From contig JAZGSX010000010.1 of the NCBI GenBank assembly GCA_039519185.1, positions 558,001-622,000 of the forward strand: a DNA stretch of 64,000 nt. The letters are read 5' to 3'. A program made the translations under genes and the position numbers. Source of the DNA: Astragalus membranaceus (lineage: Eukaryota; Streptophyta; Magnoliopsida; Fabales; Fabaceae). The notes beneath the pieces are model-generated. The model worked only from the letters and a program-made list of their open reading frames with translations. It was not told the DNA's origin and searched no databases. This document shows positions 21,956-33,530 of the stretch, one piece after another (positions within the stretch are counted from its first letter, which is position 1; each line of letters begins with the position of its first letter).

Positions 21956-24900
21956 TCAAGAGAACAAATACGGATACCGAGTCCGCATATCGTCCTCCAA
22001 CTCCCACGTAGCTTCCTCGGCGGAAAAACCATCCCATACCACCTTGACAATGGGAATTGACTTTGTCCGTAGCGTCCTCTCGCCACGTTCCATGATGTAA
22101 TTCGGATTAGGTTGGAAGGACAAGTCCGGTCGAAGATCAATCGTTTCAAAATCTAACGGTTGACTTGGATCGGGAATGTACTTCCGCAGCTGAGACACAT
22201 GGAATACATCATGCAGATTTGACAATGGTGGAGGCAAAGCAATACGGTATGCAAGAGGCCCTATTCGCTCGATTATCTGGAAAGGTCCAATATACCGAGG
22301 ACTGAGTTTCTTCACCCGTAATGCCCTACCTGTGCCAATTGTTGGTGATAATCTCAAAAACACATGATCGCCCGACTCAAATTCCAACGGCCTTCTTCTT
22401 TTATCAGCATAACTCTTTTGCCTACTTTGAGCGGCTTTCATTCTTTCCCTGATCTGACGGATCTTTTCAGTAGTGTCTTGAATCACCTCGGGTCCTAATA
22501 ATCGGTTCTCACCTACTTCCCACCAACACAATGGAGTCCTGCATTTCCTACCATACAAGGCTTCATAAGGTGCCATTCCGATACTGGAATGATAACTGTT
22601 GTTATATGAGAATTCCACCAATGGAAGATGATCCTCCCATTTCTTCCCGTTATCAAGCACCGACGCCCTAAGCATATCCTCTAAGGTCTGGATAGTTCTC
22701 TCGGTCTGCCCGTCTGTCTGCGGGTGATAAGCGGTACTAAGAAGTACTTTAGTTCCCAATGCTTCATTCAGAGCTTTCCAAAATCGAGAAGTGAATTTCG
22801 GATCTCGATCCGACACTATACTGGTAGGAACCCCATGTAACCTTACTATGTTCTTCAAATACACTTCAGCTAACTTGGATACTTTACTGCTCGAACGGAC
22901 TGGAATAAAATGAGCTGATTTAGTTAACCGATCCACAACTACCCAAATGGAGTCGTTACCGGCTTGAGACCTTGGCAATGCCATTACAAAATCCATAGAA
23001 ATGTTTTCCCATTTCCACACTGGCACGTCTAATGGCCGTAGCAGACCAGCAGGCTTCTGATGTTCTATCTTAACTTTTTGACAAGTCAAGCATTGTGATA
23101 CGAATTCAGCAATTTCTAACTTCATTCCCGGCCACCAATACATTTGTTTTAAATCTCTATACATCTTGGTGGATCCAGGATGTACAGAAAATAAACTCCG
23201 GTGTGCTTCCTCTAGCACTTGCTTTTTAATACTCTCATCGTCGGGCACACAGATCCTACCGTTGAAACAAATAACCCCATCACTATCTTCGGTAAAGTCT
23301 GGCAACACTTTCTGTGATTGTAGCTTCACATCGATTTCTTGTGCTAAGCGAATAGAATCCCTTATGGAACTAGAGATCCTCGTGTGGCTCAACACCAACC
23401 GGTTCCTTTTTGGCTTTGAATCCAAATTTAAGTCCCGGAAAGACTCCAACAATTCCATTTCATGCATCATCAACCCTGCTATATGAATGGATTTCCTACT
23501 TAGTGCATCAGCTACAACATTAGCTTTTCCCGGATGATACTTCAGTTCGAAGTCATAATCCTTCAGAAACTCCACCCATCTTCTCTGCCTGTTATTCAAC
23601 TCCTTCTGGTCAAACAAATATTTCAAGCTTTTATGATCACTAAAGACTTCGAAACGAGACCCATACAGGTAATGCCTCCAAATCTTCAGTGCGTACACAA
23701 TAGCTGCCAACTCCAAATCATGAGTCGGATAATTCTCTTCATGAGTCTTCAACTGTCTGTAGGCATAAGCTACAACTTGTTGGTTCTGCATGAGAACACA
23801 CCCCAAACCCTTCCCAGAAGCATCGCTGTAAATTTGAAAATCCAAAGACGGATCTGGAAGAATTAGGATTGGAGCAGAAGTCAACCTAACCTTCAACTCT
23901 TGAAAACATTCCTCACAATCGGCATTCCATATAAACGGTTGGGCCTTGCGAGTCAACCGAGTAAGTGGAAGAACCAATTGTGAAAAACCTTGGATAAACC
24001 TCCTGTAGTAACCAGCTAGACCCAAGAAACTTCTTATTTCTGTAACAGATGTTGGTCGTTCCCAGTTCAACACCGCTTCTACTTTACTGGGATCCACAGC
24101 AACTCCCGATTGGGAAATCACGTGTCCCAAAAATTTCACTTCCGGCATCCAGAAGTCACACTTCGACGGCTTAGCATACAATTTCTTTTCTCGGAGTACG
24201 TTCAGAACAATGCGGAGATGTTGAACATGGTCCTCAATGGTCTTAGAGTACACCAAGATATCATCAATAAAAACTACTACAAACTGATCGAGATAAGTAT
24301 GGAATACTCGGTTCATGTAATCCATGAATACCGCTGGAGCATTAGTCAAACCGAAGGGCATCACTACGAACTCGTAATGTCCATATCTCGTACGGAAAGC
24401 TGTCTTCGGAATATCTAAGGCTCGTACCTTTATTTGATGATAACCCGACCTTAGATCAATTTTTGAAAATACCACGGCACCCCGAAGTTGGTCGAGCAAG
24501 TCGTCTATCCTTGGCAATGGATATTTATTCTTGATCGTCACTTTGTTGAGTTGTCGATAATCTATGCACAATCTCATGCTACCATCCTTCTTTTTGACTA
24601 GCAACACCGGAGCACCCCATGGAGAAGCACTCGGTCGGATAAACCTCTTCGATATTAATTCCTCAAGTTGAGACTTCAGTTCCTTCAGCTCTAAAGGAGA
24701 CATTCTATAAGGAGCAATAGAGATTGATCCTGTACCAGGAATCAACTCTATTGAGAATTCTACCTCTCGGTCAGGAGGTAAGGATGAAACTTCTTCTGGA
24801 AAGACATCTAGAAATTCATTTACCACTTGCACGGATGACAAATCTAAACCCGTTTCAGTAGATGCAGATAACATAATAAGAATAGCTTCCGCACCTTGGA

Positions 24901-26347
24901 ATAATGACTGGCTTGCTTCGGTGTAAGAGATCGTCGCTTCAGAATTTGCCTGCGTCAATCCTACGGATTTGGAGGCGAAGCTAATAGTTCGATCGGCACA
25001 GTTGATTGTTACATGATTTTCAGCCATCCAATTCATACCCATAACAATGTCCATGCTTCTCATAGGCAAGCAAATAAATTTTACAACAAACTGTCTGTCG
25101 CCTATGACAAGTAGGCAATTTTCACATAATGATTGGGTCTGGACACGACCCTTGGCAGCAGTTAAAATAGTTATAGGTTCGGATAGCTCAGACAATGCTA
25201 ATCCCAACCGATCCACACATGCTTGTGAGATAAAACAGTGAGTTGCACCAGAATCATATAAAATATTGACTGAATTATTAAAAAGAGATCCCGTACCCCT
25301 CAGAAGATTGTCAGTAGGTGTGATGGTTCGAGCATCTAGAGTGTTGATTCGCCCCTGACTCGTATTTGGTGCTCTTTGCAGATTCTTCTTTGTTGGGCAC
25401 TTATTTGCATAGTGACCCTCTTCATTACAGACATAACACCGATCAGATCTTGATGGGCACTCGCCACGGTGATACCTTCCGCACTTATGACAATTTTTGA
25501 ACCTCGCTGGGTCGGCCGTTTGCACCTGCTTCCCTTTGTAATTACCACCCCTGCCTGAATCATGTTTAGGACCCATCTGAGAACTAGATGATCCAGCGTT
25601 CCTCTTGCTCTGATGGAATGCCTTTCTGCTTGCATACAACCTTGACAAATCACTTTCGGCGATATAAGCTTGTTGTACCATGGCTGCATAGTTGGTTCTC
25701 GGAAAAGAACTAAGACTTTGAGCAATATCTTCTCTCAACCCATATTTGTACCTGTCAGTTTTCCATTGGTCACTTGGGGCATATCCAGCTAAACCGAAGA
25801 ATTGATACAACTCTTCAAATTTAGCCGTGTATTGGCCCACGGTCAAGCCTCCCTGTGTAAAAGTCAAAAACTCATTTTCCTTATCCAACCTCATAGCCGT
25901 GGGGAAGAATTGTTCCAAAAATGATGTTCGGAAATTGTCCCAAGTCTGGGGAGTTCCCATTGTCTCCATCATGGCCCTAGCATTTGTCCACCAGTTATTG
26001 GCCTCTCCCTTCAACATATGGGATGCCAACCTCAACTTGTCTTCATCGGTCACTTGCATTGTTACAAAGATCTTTTCAATGTCATCCAGCCAATGTTGTG
26101 CTCTCATGACATCCGGCCCACCTCTAAACTCGGAGGGTTTCATTTTCAGGAACTCTGTGAAAATTCTCCTTGGGTTCACTTGTGGCTCTGGAGCTTGATG
26201 CTGCTGAGCATTTTGCTGTAGGATTTGTTGCTGCTGATGCATAAGCATCATGTCTTGCATCATCTTCTGCTGGTTCTCAATTACATTCTGCATCCACTCA
26301 AAATTTGGATCAACAGGAGGAGGAACGCCTCTACCTCTTCTAGCCAT
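21956..26347 (-). CDS. M gag-pol polyprotein (chromovirus), intact
   Basis: One open frame of 1,463 codons. The start is taken at ATG 26347 (MARRGRGVPPPVDPNFEW), about 120 nt after the PBS; the frame is open 19 codons further up but that leads towards the primer site. In order: gag (about 1-270); two zinc knuckles (about 284-317, CHKCGRYHRGEC and CYVCNEEGHYANKC); aspartic protease DSGATHCF (Asp about 365); reverse transcriptase (about 520-720) with FIDD (about 694-697); RNase H (Asp of SDASGKG about 842, SDHKS about 903); integrase HHCC (His about 1049 to Cys about 1090); core D about 1118, D about 1180 and E about 1216, spaced D-x35-E; GPY/F-type module (LSPRYIGPFQII); chromodomain at the C-terminus (about 1412-1457, IPIVKVVWDGFSAEEATWEL). 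All catalytic residues I checked are present. Expected to make virus-like particles and direct integration; expression is not shown by sequence. Confidence 0.97.
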   Translation of the reverse strand: MARRGRGVPPPVDPNFEWMQNVIENQQKMMQDMMLMHQQQQILQQNAQQHQAPEPQVNPRRIFTEFLKMKPSEFRGGPDVMRAQHWLDDIEKIFVTMQVTDEDKLRLASHMLKGEANNWWTNARAMMETMGTPQTWDNFRTSFLEQFFPTAMRLDKENEFLTFTQGGLTVGQYTAKFEELYQFFGLAGYAPSDQWKTDRYKYGLREDIAQSLSSFPRTNYAAMVQQAYIAESDLSRLYASRKAFHQSKRNAGSSSSQMGPKHDSGRGGNYKGKQVQTADPARFKNCHKCGRYHRGECPSRSDRCYVCNEEGHYANKCPTKKNLQRAPNTSQGRINTLDARTITPTDNLLRGTGSLFNNSVNILYDSGATHCFISQACVDRLGLALSELSEPITILTAAKGRVQTQSLCENCLLVIGDRQFVVKFICLPMRSMDIVMGMNWMAENHVTINCADRTISFASKSVGLTQANSEATISYTEASQSLFQGAEAILIMLSASTETGLDLSSVQVVNEFLDVFPEEVSSLPPDREVEFSIELIPGTGSISIAPYRMSPLELKELKSQLEELISKRFIRPSASPWGAPVLLVKKKDGSMRLCIDYRQLNKVTIKNKYPLPRIDDLLDQLRGAVVFSKIDLRSGYHQIKVRALDIPKTAFRTRYGHYEFVVMPFGLTNAPAVFMDYMNRVFHTYLDQFVVVFIDDILVYSKTIEDHVQHLRIVLNVLREKKLYAKPSKCDFWMPEVKFLGHVISQSGVAVDPSKVEAVLNWERPTSVTEIRSFLGLAGYYRRFIQGFSQLVLPLTRLTRKAQPFIWNADCEECFQELKVRLTSAPILILPDPSLDFQIYSDASGKGLGCVLMQNQQVVAYAYRQLKTHEENYPTHDLELAAIVYALKIWRHYLYGSRFEVFSDHKSLKYLFDQKELNNRQRRWVEFLKDYDFELKYHPGKANVVADALSRKSIHIAGLMMHEMELLESFRDLNLDSKPKRNRLVLSHTRISSSIRDSIRLAQEIDVKLQSQKVLPDFTEDSDGVICFNGRICVPDDESIKKQVLEEAHRSLFSVHPGSTKMYRDLKQMYWWPGMKLEIAEFVSQCLTCQKVKIEHQKPAGLLRPLDVPVWKWENISMDFVMALPRSQAGNDSIWVVVDRLTKSAHFIPVRSSSKVSKLAEVYLKNIVRLHGVPTSIVSDRDPKFTSRFWKALNEALGTKVLLSTAYHPQTDGQTERTIQTLEDMLRASVLDNGKKWEDHLPLVEFSYNNSYHSSIGMAPYEALYGRKCRTPLCWWEVGENRLLGPEVIQDTTEKIRQIRERMKAAQSRQKSYADKRRRPLEFESGDHVFLRLSPTIGTGRALRVKKLSPRYIGPFQIIERIGPLAYRIALPPPLSNLHDVFHVSQLRKYIPDPSQPLDFETIDLRPDLSFQPNPNYIMERGERTLRTKSIPIVKVVWDGFSAEEATWELEDDMRTRYPYLFS

Positions 26348-26467
26348 GATTCTGCGAAATATGCACAAAGTATTAAGTTGATCAAGCTCAATGTCTAATA
26401 GCATACCAAGAAAATCACAACTGGAAAAAGCAAAGACCCTATAAGCTAAGTCCGACTGGGTCGAACC

Positions 26468-26479
26468 GCTCTGATACCA
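26468..26479 (-). promoter_or_regulatory. M primer-binding site (tRNA-iMet)
   Basis: Minus strand TGGTATCAGAGC, 2 nt from the 5' LTR end. Confidence 0.94.
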
Positions 26480-26481
26480 AT

Positions 26482-28605
26482 TGTAACACCCCGGTATTTT
26501 TATTTATTAAAAACACCCAAGTGCACCTTAAACATACATCAGAGATATTATTTCCTGCTCAGACACTGAATACCATTATAAATTTTTCGCTGAATAAAAC
26601 AAAACAGTCTTATATACAAACAAGACCATACGGTACTCAGACCATAACCTGTCAGCAACTATGGTAGTCAGAGTCATACAGGAAAGCGGAAAGAAAGATA
26701 ACATAATACTAATGCCATAGTATTGTGATACACAGACAACAGAAGGGAAATAAACTTAAACGTAAAACTAAGTCATCATCCATCACTCGGGGCCACCTAC
26801 TCGTGCCTTTGAGGTTTCTTCTGTCCCTGTTTATCTGTAAAACAACAACATTTAAACAGTGAGATACAATCTCAGTGAGTTCTACCGAGACCCCTACTAA
26901 CTCTCTCGGTTCAATTAGTAAATTCGTTTTAACTTAACACGGCACCGACTGCATGACTGCTAACCCCGGTAAACGTGTTATCAGAGTGCGGCATCGACTG
27001 CATGACTGCTAAACCCCGATGTATCGCACAACAAACAAAGTGCGGCACCGACTGCATGACTGCTAAACCCCGGTGTATCGCACAATAATCTTTTAACATA
27101 ACACCGACTGCGTAACCGCTAAACCCCGGTGAACCCCCCTACCAATAGTACATTCTCCTATTGGCATGGAGCCTAGGGTAAGGGATCATGACTGCCCCGC
27201 CTAGTATGTTATACATGGGTCGTCACCCAACTCGATATACTATATACGTATATCTACAATACTATGAACCCACGGTCCATCAAATCAGACAATCAATGAA
27301 ACACTTTAATCCACCTTTTATAAAATCCAAGTTCACACTCGCACTCTAGTTGACCACTTTTCGACACTATTTTCAATATCAAAAACAGTTCATTTTGCCT
27401 TAAAAATAGAATATTCAGTTAGGCCTCTGAATAAGCTTTCCAACGCACTTTAGAACACCTCAATCGGGTTCCCGGATCAAAAGATATCGCGAAACGAAAA
27501 ACAGTGTTTGGTTGCTGAAAATTCTGCCAACTGGCGCGCGAATGGCGCGTGGCGCGCAAACGGCGCGCGAGTTGACAGCTAACTTCTGCCCAGTAGCGCG
27601 CGAGTCACGCGCGGTGCGCCAACGGCGCGTGGAGTGGCAGAACAGGGGGCCTGTGGCCTGTCGAGTGCAGAATTTTGCGATTTTCGCGAATTCCGCTATT
27701 CCGCTCAATTCCGATTTTTGTTCCGATCGAAAACAGATTTTACAACCAGTAAAATAAATCCAATACAAACCACACAATCAATCAATCCAATCCAAAAATC
27801 AATCTAAACGAATTGTATTAAAACGCGACATATTTTCAAATAACGGTTTTCGTTCTAAAATCCCTCGAAATCAATTAACGTAAAAACTAACGAGACACCA
27901 AAAACATCCTAAGCGTGAGTAAAACTCACCTTTGAAGCGAGAGTCGTTGTCGAGTCGAAATCACCGAGACACGAAAAATCCCCAATCGAACCCTAGAGTT
28001 TCCAATCCGCTCCAAACTTCGAATTTAGCTTCAATCCGCTTTCAACTGTTGTTGGGCTTGCTGCTAGACATGATTCAACCATGAAGATCAACTCAAACTT
28101 GGTTCACTATTCATCATCCCTCTTAAATTCGAATTCAAGAGAAGAGGGAGGAAATAAGGGTGTGAGCTTACCTATGGAAGGAGAAACAAGGATGATGATG
28201 AGGATGAAGCTTTGGGATTATGGGTGATGATCTTCTTCTCCTTCCTTTCTCTTTTCCTTTCTTCTTCTTCTTTCTCTCTTTTCTCCTCTCTTCTTCTTCT
28301 TTTCTTCCTCTGCTTCTCTTCTGTTCCCAGCGCTTCTTTCTCTCTTTTCTTTCTTTCTTTTATTAAACACACACACACATATACTTATTTAATTAATAAA
28401 TGAGTAGTAGCGTGGTCCAATTACCGTATTGATCTTAATCCCTTTTTCCGATTTCGAAACTTCCTTGACCCGTATTATTCGGTCAACGATCCTGTGACAG
28501 CCAATAATTAATTTTAGCACTCAATAATTTTACTTATTAAATACCAAATTAATTCAATTGGGTTAACATCCAAATAATACGATTAATTATTTTGAGGATG
28601 TTACA
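26482..28605 (-). repeat. M 5' LTR (right copy)
   Basis: Near-identical to 19780-21905. It lacks 2 nt near 26983 and has substitutions near 27406, 27880 and 28378. It contains the GACG hairpin (27216-27229) and the GCGCGC cluster (27531-27632). This copy would drive transcription of the intact gag-pol. Confidence 0.96.
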
Positions 28606-29326
28606 AATTGGTTTTTGGATTGTTTGATTGATGATTTGATGATGATTATTGTTGTTTGAATATGTTTTTGGACTATTTTTATGTTGGGACTGGACTGGAA
28701 CAGGTATCGGAATTGGTAGGAATGACGAAAAATGCGAAAACGGGATAAAATACAATGCTATCAAAAGCGCACGACCCGTGCGTCCCAGGCGCACGGACCG
28801 TGCGTGTCGCTCTGTTTCTGTTTTCGAAAATGCATTACAGGGCGCAGGACCCGTGTGTATGGGCACACGAACCGTGCGCTGTGTTCTGCCCAAATTTTCC
28901 AAACTTGCCCGAAACGATCCCGATCGATTCCAATCCTCTCTTAATCCTTTCCTAACCCTCCTATAATGATATTAGGCTCATAATGCCATGATTTTGGGTA
29001 TGTTTCAAAAGGGTTTAATAAAATACTTTTTAAGTTGAAATTCTTTCTAAAAGCCGAACAATAGTACGCGTGTGCGGATATGTTTTATTAATAATAAAGC
29101 GGACTATGAGTCCTACGTGGTATGGTATAACTGACGCGGGATGATTATTATTTATTCGTCTAAACCGGTCTACGATTCACGATATATATATTATATCGAC
29201 TATAGGGAACGACCCAATGCGGGTATTATGTTCAATTAACGGTCAAATGTAGATGGACTAAATGTTCATTGAGTATAGGTGAACTAACAGGTCATCGAGT
29301 GTAGATATATTTAACATATATCGAGT

Positions 29327-29340
29327 TGGGTGACGACCCA
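29327..29340 (+). promoter_or_regulatory. GACG-tetraloop hairpin in P LTR
   Basis: TGGGT-GACG-ACCCA, 5-bp stem; second copy at 38052-38065. It is followed by CATACTAGGCGGGGCAGTCA, the block conserved with M. Confidence 0.55.
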
Positions 29341-29423
29341 TGTTAACATACTAGGCGGGGCAGTCATGATCCCTTACCCTAGGCCCCGTGACAATAGGGA
29401 AAGTACTATTTGTAAGGGGGTTC

Positions 29424-29780
29424 GCCGCAGCTTAGCGTTCGCGCAGTCGGTGTTATGTTAAATTGTTTGTTGTGCGATACACCGCAGTTTAGCGTTCGCG
29501 CAGTCGGTGTCGTACAGTGCGGTTCATCGCAGCTTAGCGTTCGCGCAGTCGGTGCCGTACCAAGTTATAACAGGTTAGCCGCAGCTTAGCGTTCGCGCAG
29601 TTGGCATTATATTAAAAAGTATGTCGTGCGATACACCGCAGCTTAGCGTTCGCGCAGTCGGTGTCGTACTTTGTTGTAACAAGTTGTCGGAGCTTAGCGT
29701 TCGCGCAGTCGGCATTTTGTTTAAAGTTAGAGAACGTGGAACACCGCAGCTTAGCGTTCGCGCAGTCGGTGTTGTGTTCG
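29424..29780. repeat. seven-copy minisatellite in P LTR
   Basis: Seven copies of GCAGCTTAGCGTTCGCGCAG, 52-58 bp apart, usually followed by TCGGTGT. Each contains GCG-TTCG-CGC, able to form a 3-bp mini-hairpin with a TTCG loop. The 3' LTR has the same seven copies at about 38150-38500. Confidence 0.9.
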
Positions 29781-30214
29781 AATAGTTGTATAATTGAACC
29801 GAGAGTGTTAGTAAGGGTCTCGGTAGAACTCACTGAGATTGTATCTCACTGTTTATATGTTGTTGTTTTACAGAGAAACAGGGAAAGTGGAGATCCAAGA
29901 GGCGCGAGTAGGTCGTACTTGGATGGTTGCTGAAGACTTAGCTTTATGCTTAAGTGTATTATCTTTCCTTGTTATCTGTGTATCAAGACATTTTGTCTTT
30001 AGCGTTATGTATTTATTTCCGCTTTCTTGTAAGATATTGAACACTGTATTTCACTGATGGTTTATGGTCTTATTTGTGTTTAAGACTGTTCTGTTGTTAT
30101 TCAGTGAAAATTTTATAGTGGTGTTCAGTATTTAAGCAGGAAATATATCTCTGATGTTTTAAGAATGGTGCACTTGGGTATTTTTACTCGATAAAAATAC
30201 CGGGGTGTTACAGT

Positions 30215-30226
30215 TGGTATCAGAGC
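30215..30226 (+). promoter_or_regulatory. P primer-binding site (tRNA-iMet)
   Basis: TGGTATCAGAGC two nt after the 5' LTR, followed by AGTTCGACCTAGTCGGACTT. Confidence 0.93.
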
Positions 30227-30355
30227 AGTTCGACCTAGTCGGACTTAGTTTAGGGTTGAGTCGATTCCTTGTTAGTCCTGGTTGTAATTACACTTGTGAT
30301 GCTAAGAGACATTGAGCCTGATCAACTTAATACTTAGTGCATCATAAGCGGAATT

Positions 30356-30906
30356 ATGGCAGGATGACCAAGACGCAATCCTCGACCAAGACCGGAGTCT
30401 CCAACCGGTGCATCCTCAGGAAAGGTAGCATGACGGTGGAAGGATACACCGCTAAGTTTGAGAAGTTGTCTCAGTTTTACCAGGTGGTAAAGTAAGCTTC
30501 GGATGACGAATGGAGAATGCAGATGTATAAGAAGGGCCTTAGTGCTTTTATGACTTAGGGTCTCAGTTCTTATACTATTACCAATTATGTTGCCTTGGTA
30601 CAATCAGCCTATGTCGCCGAGGATGATCACATAGGAAATATGGGAAAGGAAAGAAGGTAGTTGAATTATCAACTCCGAATGCAAAGTCCTAAGATAATTT
30701 CATCAAAGGAAAAGCAGATGCAATTCTTTGATTCTTCAAGGGTCAGAAGATGTTCTAACTGTGGAAAGCCTCACAGTGGTAATTGCAAGTGAAGATCTAA
30801 TCGGTGCTATTATAATAATGTAGAGGGTCACTATGGTAAAGAGTGCCCTGCAAGGTAGAGTTCCAAAGAGTCACAAGCAGTTCCAAGGCAAGGATGCGTC
30901 AACACT
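30356..30906 (+). pseudogene. P gag remnant
   Basis: Begins ATGGCAGGATGA, so it stops at the fourth codon. Remnants in shifting frames match M gag: EGYTAKFEKLSQFYQ, DDEWRMQMYKKGL, TNYVALVQSAYVAED, then RCSNCGKPHSGNC for the first zinc knuckle and CYYNNVEGHYGKEC for the second. The second knuckle has lost its second Cys. The region is several hundred bases shorter than gag in M, so an internal deletion is likely. Confidence 0.85.
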
Positions 30907-31370
30907 TTGGATGCTCAGACAGTTACAAATGCTGACAAGTTATTGAGGGGTATGGAATCAGTTTTTAATAACTCTGTCAGTATATTATACGATTCAGGTG
31001 CAACCCATTGTTTTATAGCACAAGCATGTGTAGATCGGTTTGGATTAGCATTGTCTCCACTATCCGAGCCGATAACTATCTTAACTATGGCTAAGGGTCG
31101 TGTCCAGACCCAATCTTTGTGTCAGAATTGTCTACGTGTTATAGGAGACAGAAATTTCGTAGAAGGATTATTTGTTTGCCTATGAGAAGTGTGGACACCA
31201 TTTCGGGTATGAATTGGGTGACTGCAAATCATGTTGCAATTGACTGGGTTAATCAACTATCAGCTTCGCTTCAGAATCAGTTGAATTGTCTAGGACAAAT
31301 TCTGAAGCGGTTACCTAGTTCACCTTAGACGGTCAATCTTCATTCCAAGGTGCGGAAGCACATGTTAGTA
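30907..31370 (+). pseudogene. P protease remnant
   Basis: An open stretch of 92 codons from 30907 keeps the protease core (ILYDSGATHCFIAQACVDRF) and the following RVQTQSLCQNCLRVIGDRNF. The frame is then lost near 31150; later matches (LPMRSVDTISGMNWVTANHV) are in another frame. Confidence 0.88.
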
Positions 31371-32275
31371 TGTTATCTGGATCCACTGAAACTAGTTTAG
31401 ATTTGGCGAACATTCAGGTTGTGAATGACTTTCTGGATGTTTTCACGATGAAGTTTCTTCTGAACCTCCAGAGCGAGAGGTAGAGTTTACTGTAGAATTG
31501 GTTCCTGGCACGGGATCAATATCTATTGTTTCTTATTGAATGTTCCTTTAGAATTAAAGGAAATGGAGTCTCGACTTGAAGAGTCGATGTTAAAGAAATT
31601 CATTCGACCGAGTGCTCCTCTAAGGAGTGCTCTGGTGTGGTTAGTCGAAAGGAAAAATGGTAGCATGAGATTGTGCATTGATTATCGACAACTCAACAAA
31701 GTTACGATCAAGAATAAATATCCCTTACCAAGGATAGACGATTTGCTTGAGTAATTTGAGGTGCTGCAGTGTTTTCTAAAATTGATCTGAGGTCAGGATA
31801 TCATCAAATAAAAGTTAGAGCCTTAGATATTCCGAAGACAGCTTTCCGTACTAGGTATGGACATTATGTGTGGGTAGTGATGCCCTTCGGTTTGACTAAT
31901 GCTCCAGCGGTATTCATGGATTACCTGAACTGAGTTTTTCCTCAATTACCTAGATCAATTTGTAGTCGTTTTCATTGATGGTATCTCGATGTGCTCGAAG
32001 ACCATTGAGGAGCATGTCCAACATCTCCGCATTGTTCTGAAAGTACTCCGAGAAAATAAGTTGTACTTGAAACCTTCGGAGTGTGATTTTTGGGTGTCAG
32101 AGGTAAAGTCTTTCAGACATGTGATTTCCCAAGTCGGGAGTTTCTGTAGATCCCAGTAAGGTGGAAGCTTTATTGAATTGGGAACGACCAACGTCAGTCA
32201 CTGAAATCAGAAGTTTTCTAAGTCTAGCCGGTTACTACAGGAAGTTTATCGAAGGATTCTCACTATTGGTTCTTC
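31371..32275 (+). pseudogene. P reverse transcriptase remnant
   Basis: Recognisable blocks are LELKEMESRLEESMLKKFIR, KNGSMRLCIDYRQLNKVTIK, NKYPLPRIDDLLE, then SKIDLRSGYHQIKVRALDIP, in more than one frame with stops (for example near 31535 and 31752). The active site reads FIDG instead of FIDD (about 31970-31982), so the catalytic Asp pair is broken. The sequence is cut at 32275 by a solo LTR; TCTTC at 32271-32275 is the target duplication. Confidence 0.9.
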
Positions 32276-33270
32276 TGTAACATCCCCTAATTAGCTAATC
32301 AGATTTAATTAAATTAGCACGAGGTTAAGTTGATTAGTTTGCATTAATTATGTGATATAGAAATAAACAAAAAACTACAGTAATACATTGTTAAAATAAT
32401 TGTGTTAAGTTAATAGAATTTGGCTAAGTTATTAGAGTAGACCATGTCATGGTATGGGAAGTGAGCAAATTGCTGAAGGGTATTTTGGTCCTTGCAACCC
32501 CTTTCTTTTTATTGAAAGCCCAGCTGAACACATCCCCACAACACCTCATTTTCAGTTTTTCAGCAAAAGAAAGATTTTGGAGAGATAGAGAGAAAGAGCT
32601 CGCGAGAGTGAGGAGGAAAGGGAGAGAAGGGAAGCTCAGATTCTTGATGCATGTACCATCTCCACACACTACTCCCTTCAATTTTCCAGCCTCTTCCCAT
32701 TGATACCCAGAACAGCCCAAAAACACCCCTCTCCACCAAATCACCATTTTTGAACTAAGCTTTATATTGAGAGAAAAGTGAGTTGCATGTTGCTGGATGT
32801 TTCTTAGAAGGAGAGACCAGAACCTACTTTCTGTATTTGAGTAGATTATAAGAGGTTTCAGTGGCTGTTTCGGTAAGAGTGAGTTCGAGTTCGAAGTTGG
32901 AAGCCTATCGGGGATCGTTTGTGGGATTTCGGCATTCCGGGAGCCTTGCTTCCGAGTTGAGCTGTGGTTGTCGTCACGATAAGGTGAGTTCTATAACTCG
33001 CTTAGGGATGTGTTGTGTTTCTGAGTCTTTATTTTCGAAAACTCTCGTCACGCGTTTCAGGTAACGAAAGGGAACTATTCGAAAACCGTTTTCTCAATAA
33101 AAGGGTTGTGACTTGAATCATAAATTGTTTGATTGATTGTTGGATGATTGGGATTGCTATAATATATTGTTTCTATGAGTGTTTGAGTTTGGGTTTCGAT
33201 CGGAAGGGATATTGGAATCGGGACGGAATGGAATAACTCATGAAAGAACCTGTTTTCTGGAAACTGACAG

Positions 33271-33530
33271 AGACGCACGGATCGTGTGCCTCTGAGCACG
33301 GGTCGTGCGCCTCCATCTGATACGACAAGAACTGGATTTTTAAACACGCACGGATCGTGCGCCTAGTCGCACGGGTCGTGCGTATGTTTCTTGAACTTTC
33401 TACAATTTCATTGGATAACGCCCGGATCGTGCGCTTAGTCGCACGGGTCGTGCGTATCTTTCTGGAAATCTTCTACAAATTGTTCAAAGTCGCACGGGCC
33501 GTGCGCCTACACGCACGGGTCGTGTGAAAC
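33271..33530. repeat. palindromic GC-rich minisatellite in the E1-family solo LTR
   Basis: Four pairs of GCACGGATCGTGC and GCACGGGTCGTGC, about 73 bp apart, equivalent to 3121-3373 in E1. Confidence 0.88.

Larger units (their letters stand above)
19780..28605 (-). mobile_element. M: intact young chromovirus (Tekay/Del-like), minus strand
   Basis: Complete element of 8,826 bp with LTRs 19780-21905 (2,126 bp) and 26482-28605 (2,124 bp), target duplication AATTG (19775-19779 and 28606-28610), PBS, PPT and one uninterrupted gag-pol. By eye the LTRs differ by three substitutions and one 2-nt indel. This suggests insertion within roughly the last 50,000-60,000 years at 1.3e-8 per site per year. 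It lies in the 5' LTR of P, a related family. Confidence 0.98.
28611..30212 (+). repeat. P 5' LTR, second part
   Basis: Resumes the P LTR after M and ends CGGGGTGTTACA. It holds two pairs of GCACGACCCGTGC-type palindromes (28769-28882), the GACG hairpin (29327-29340), seven GCAGCTTAGCG repeats (29424-29780), acceptor-like TTGTTTTACAG followed by AGAAACAGGG (about 29863-29884) and the anti-PBS heptamer CTCTGAT (30149-30155). Together with part one the LTR is 2,235 bp. Confidence 0.94.

Noticed and set aside
29424..29780. CRISPR-like regular repeats with spacers
   Set aside because: This is inside a plant LTR, present in both LTR copies with the same spacers, and no cas genes exist in the window; it is a minisatellite.
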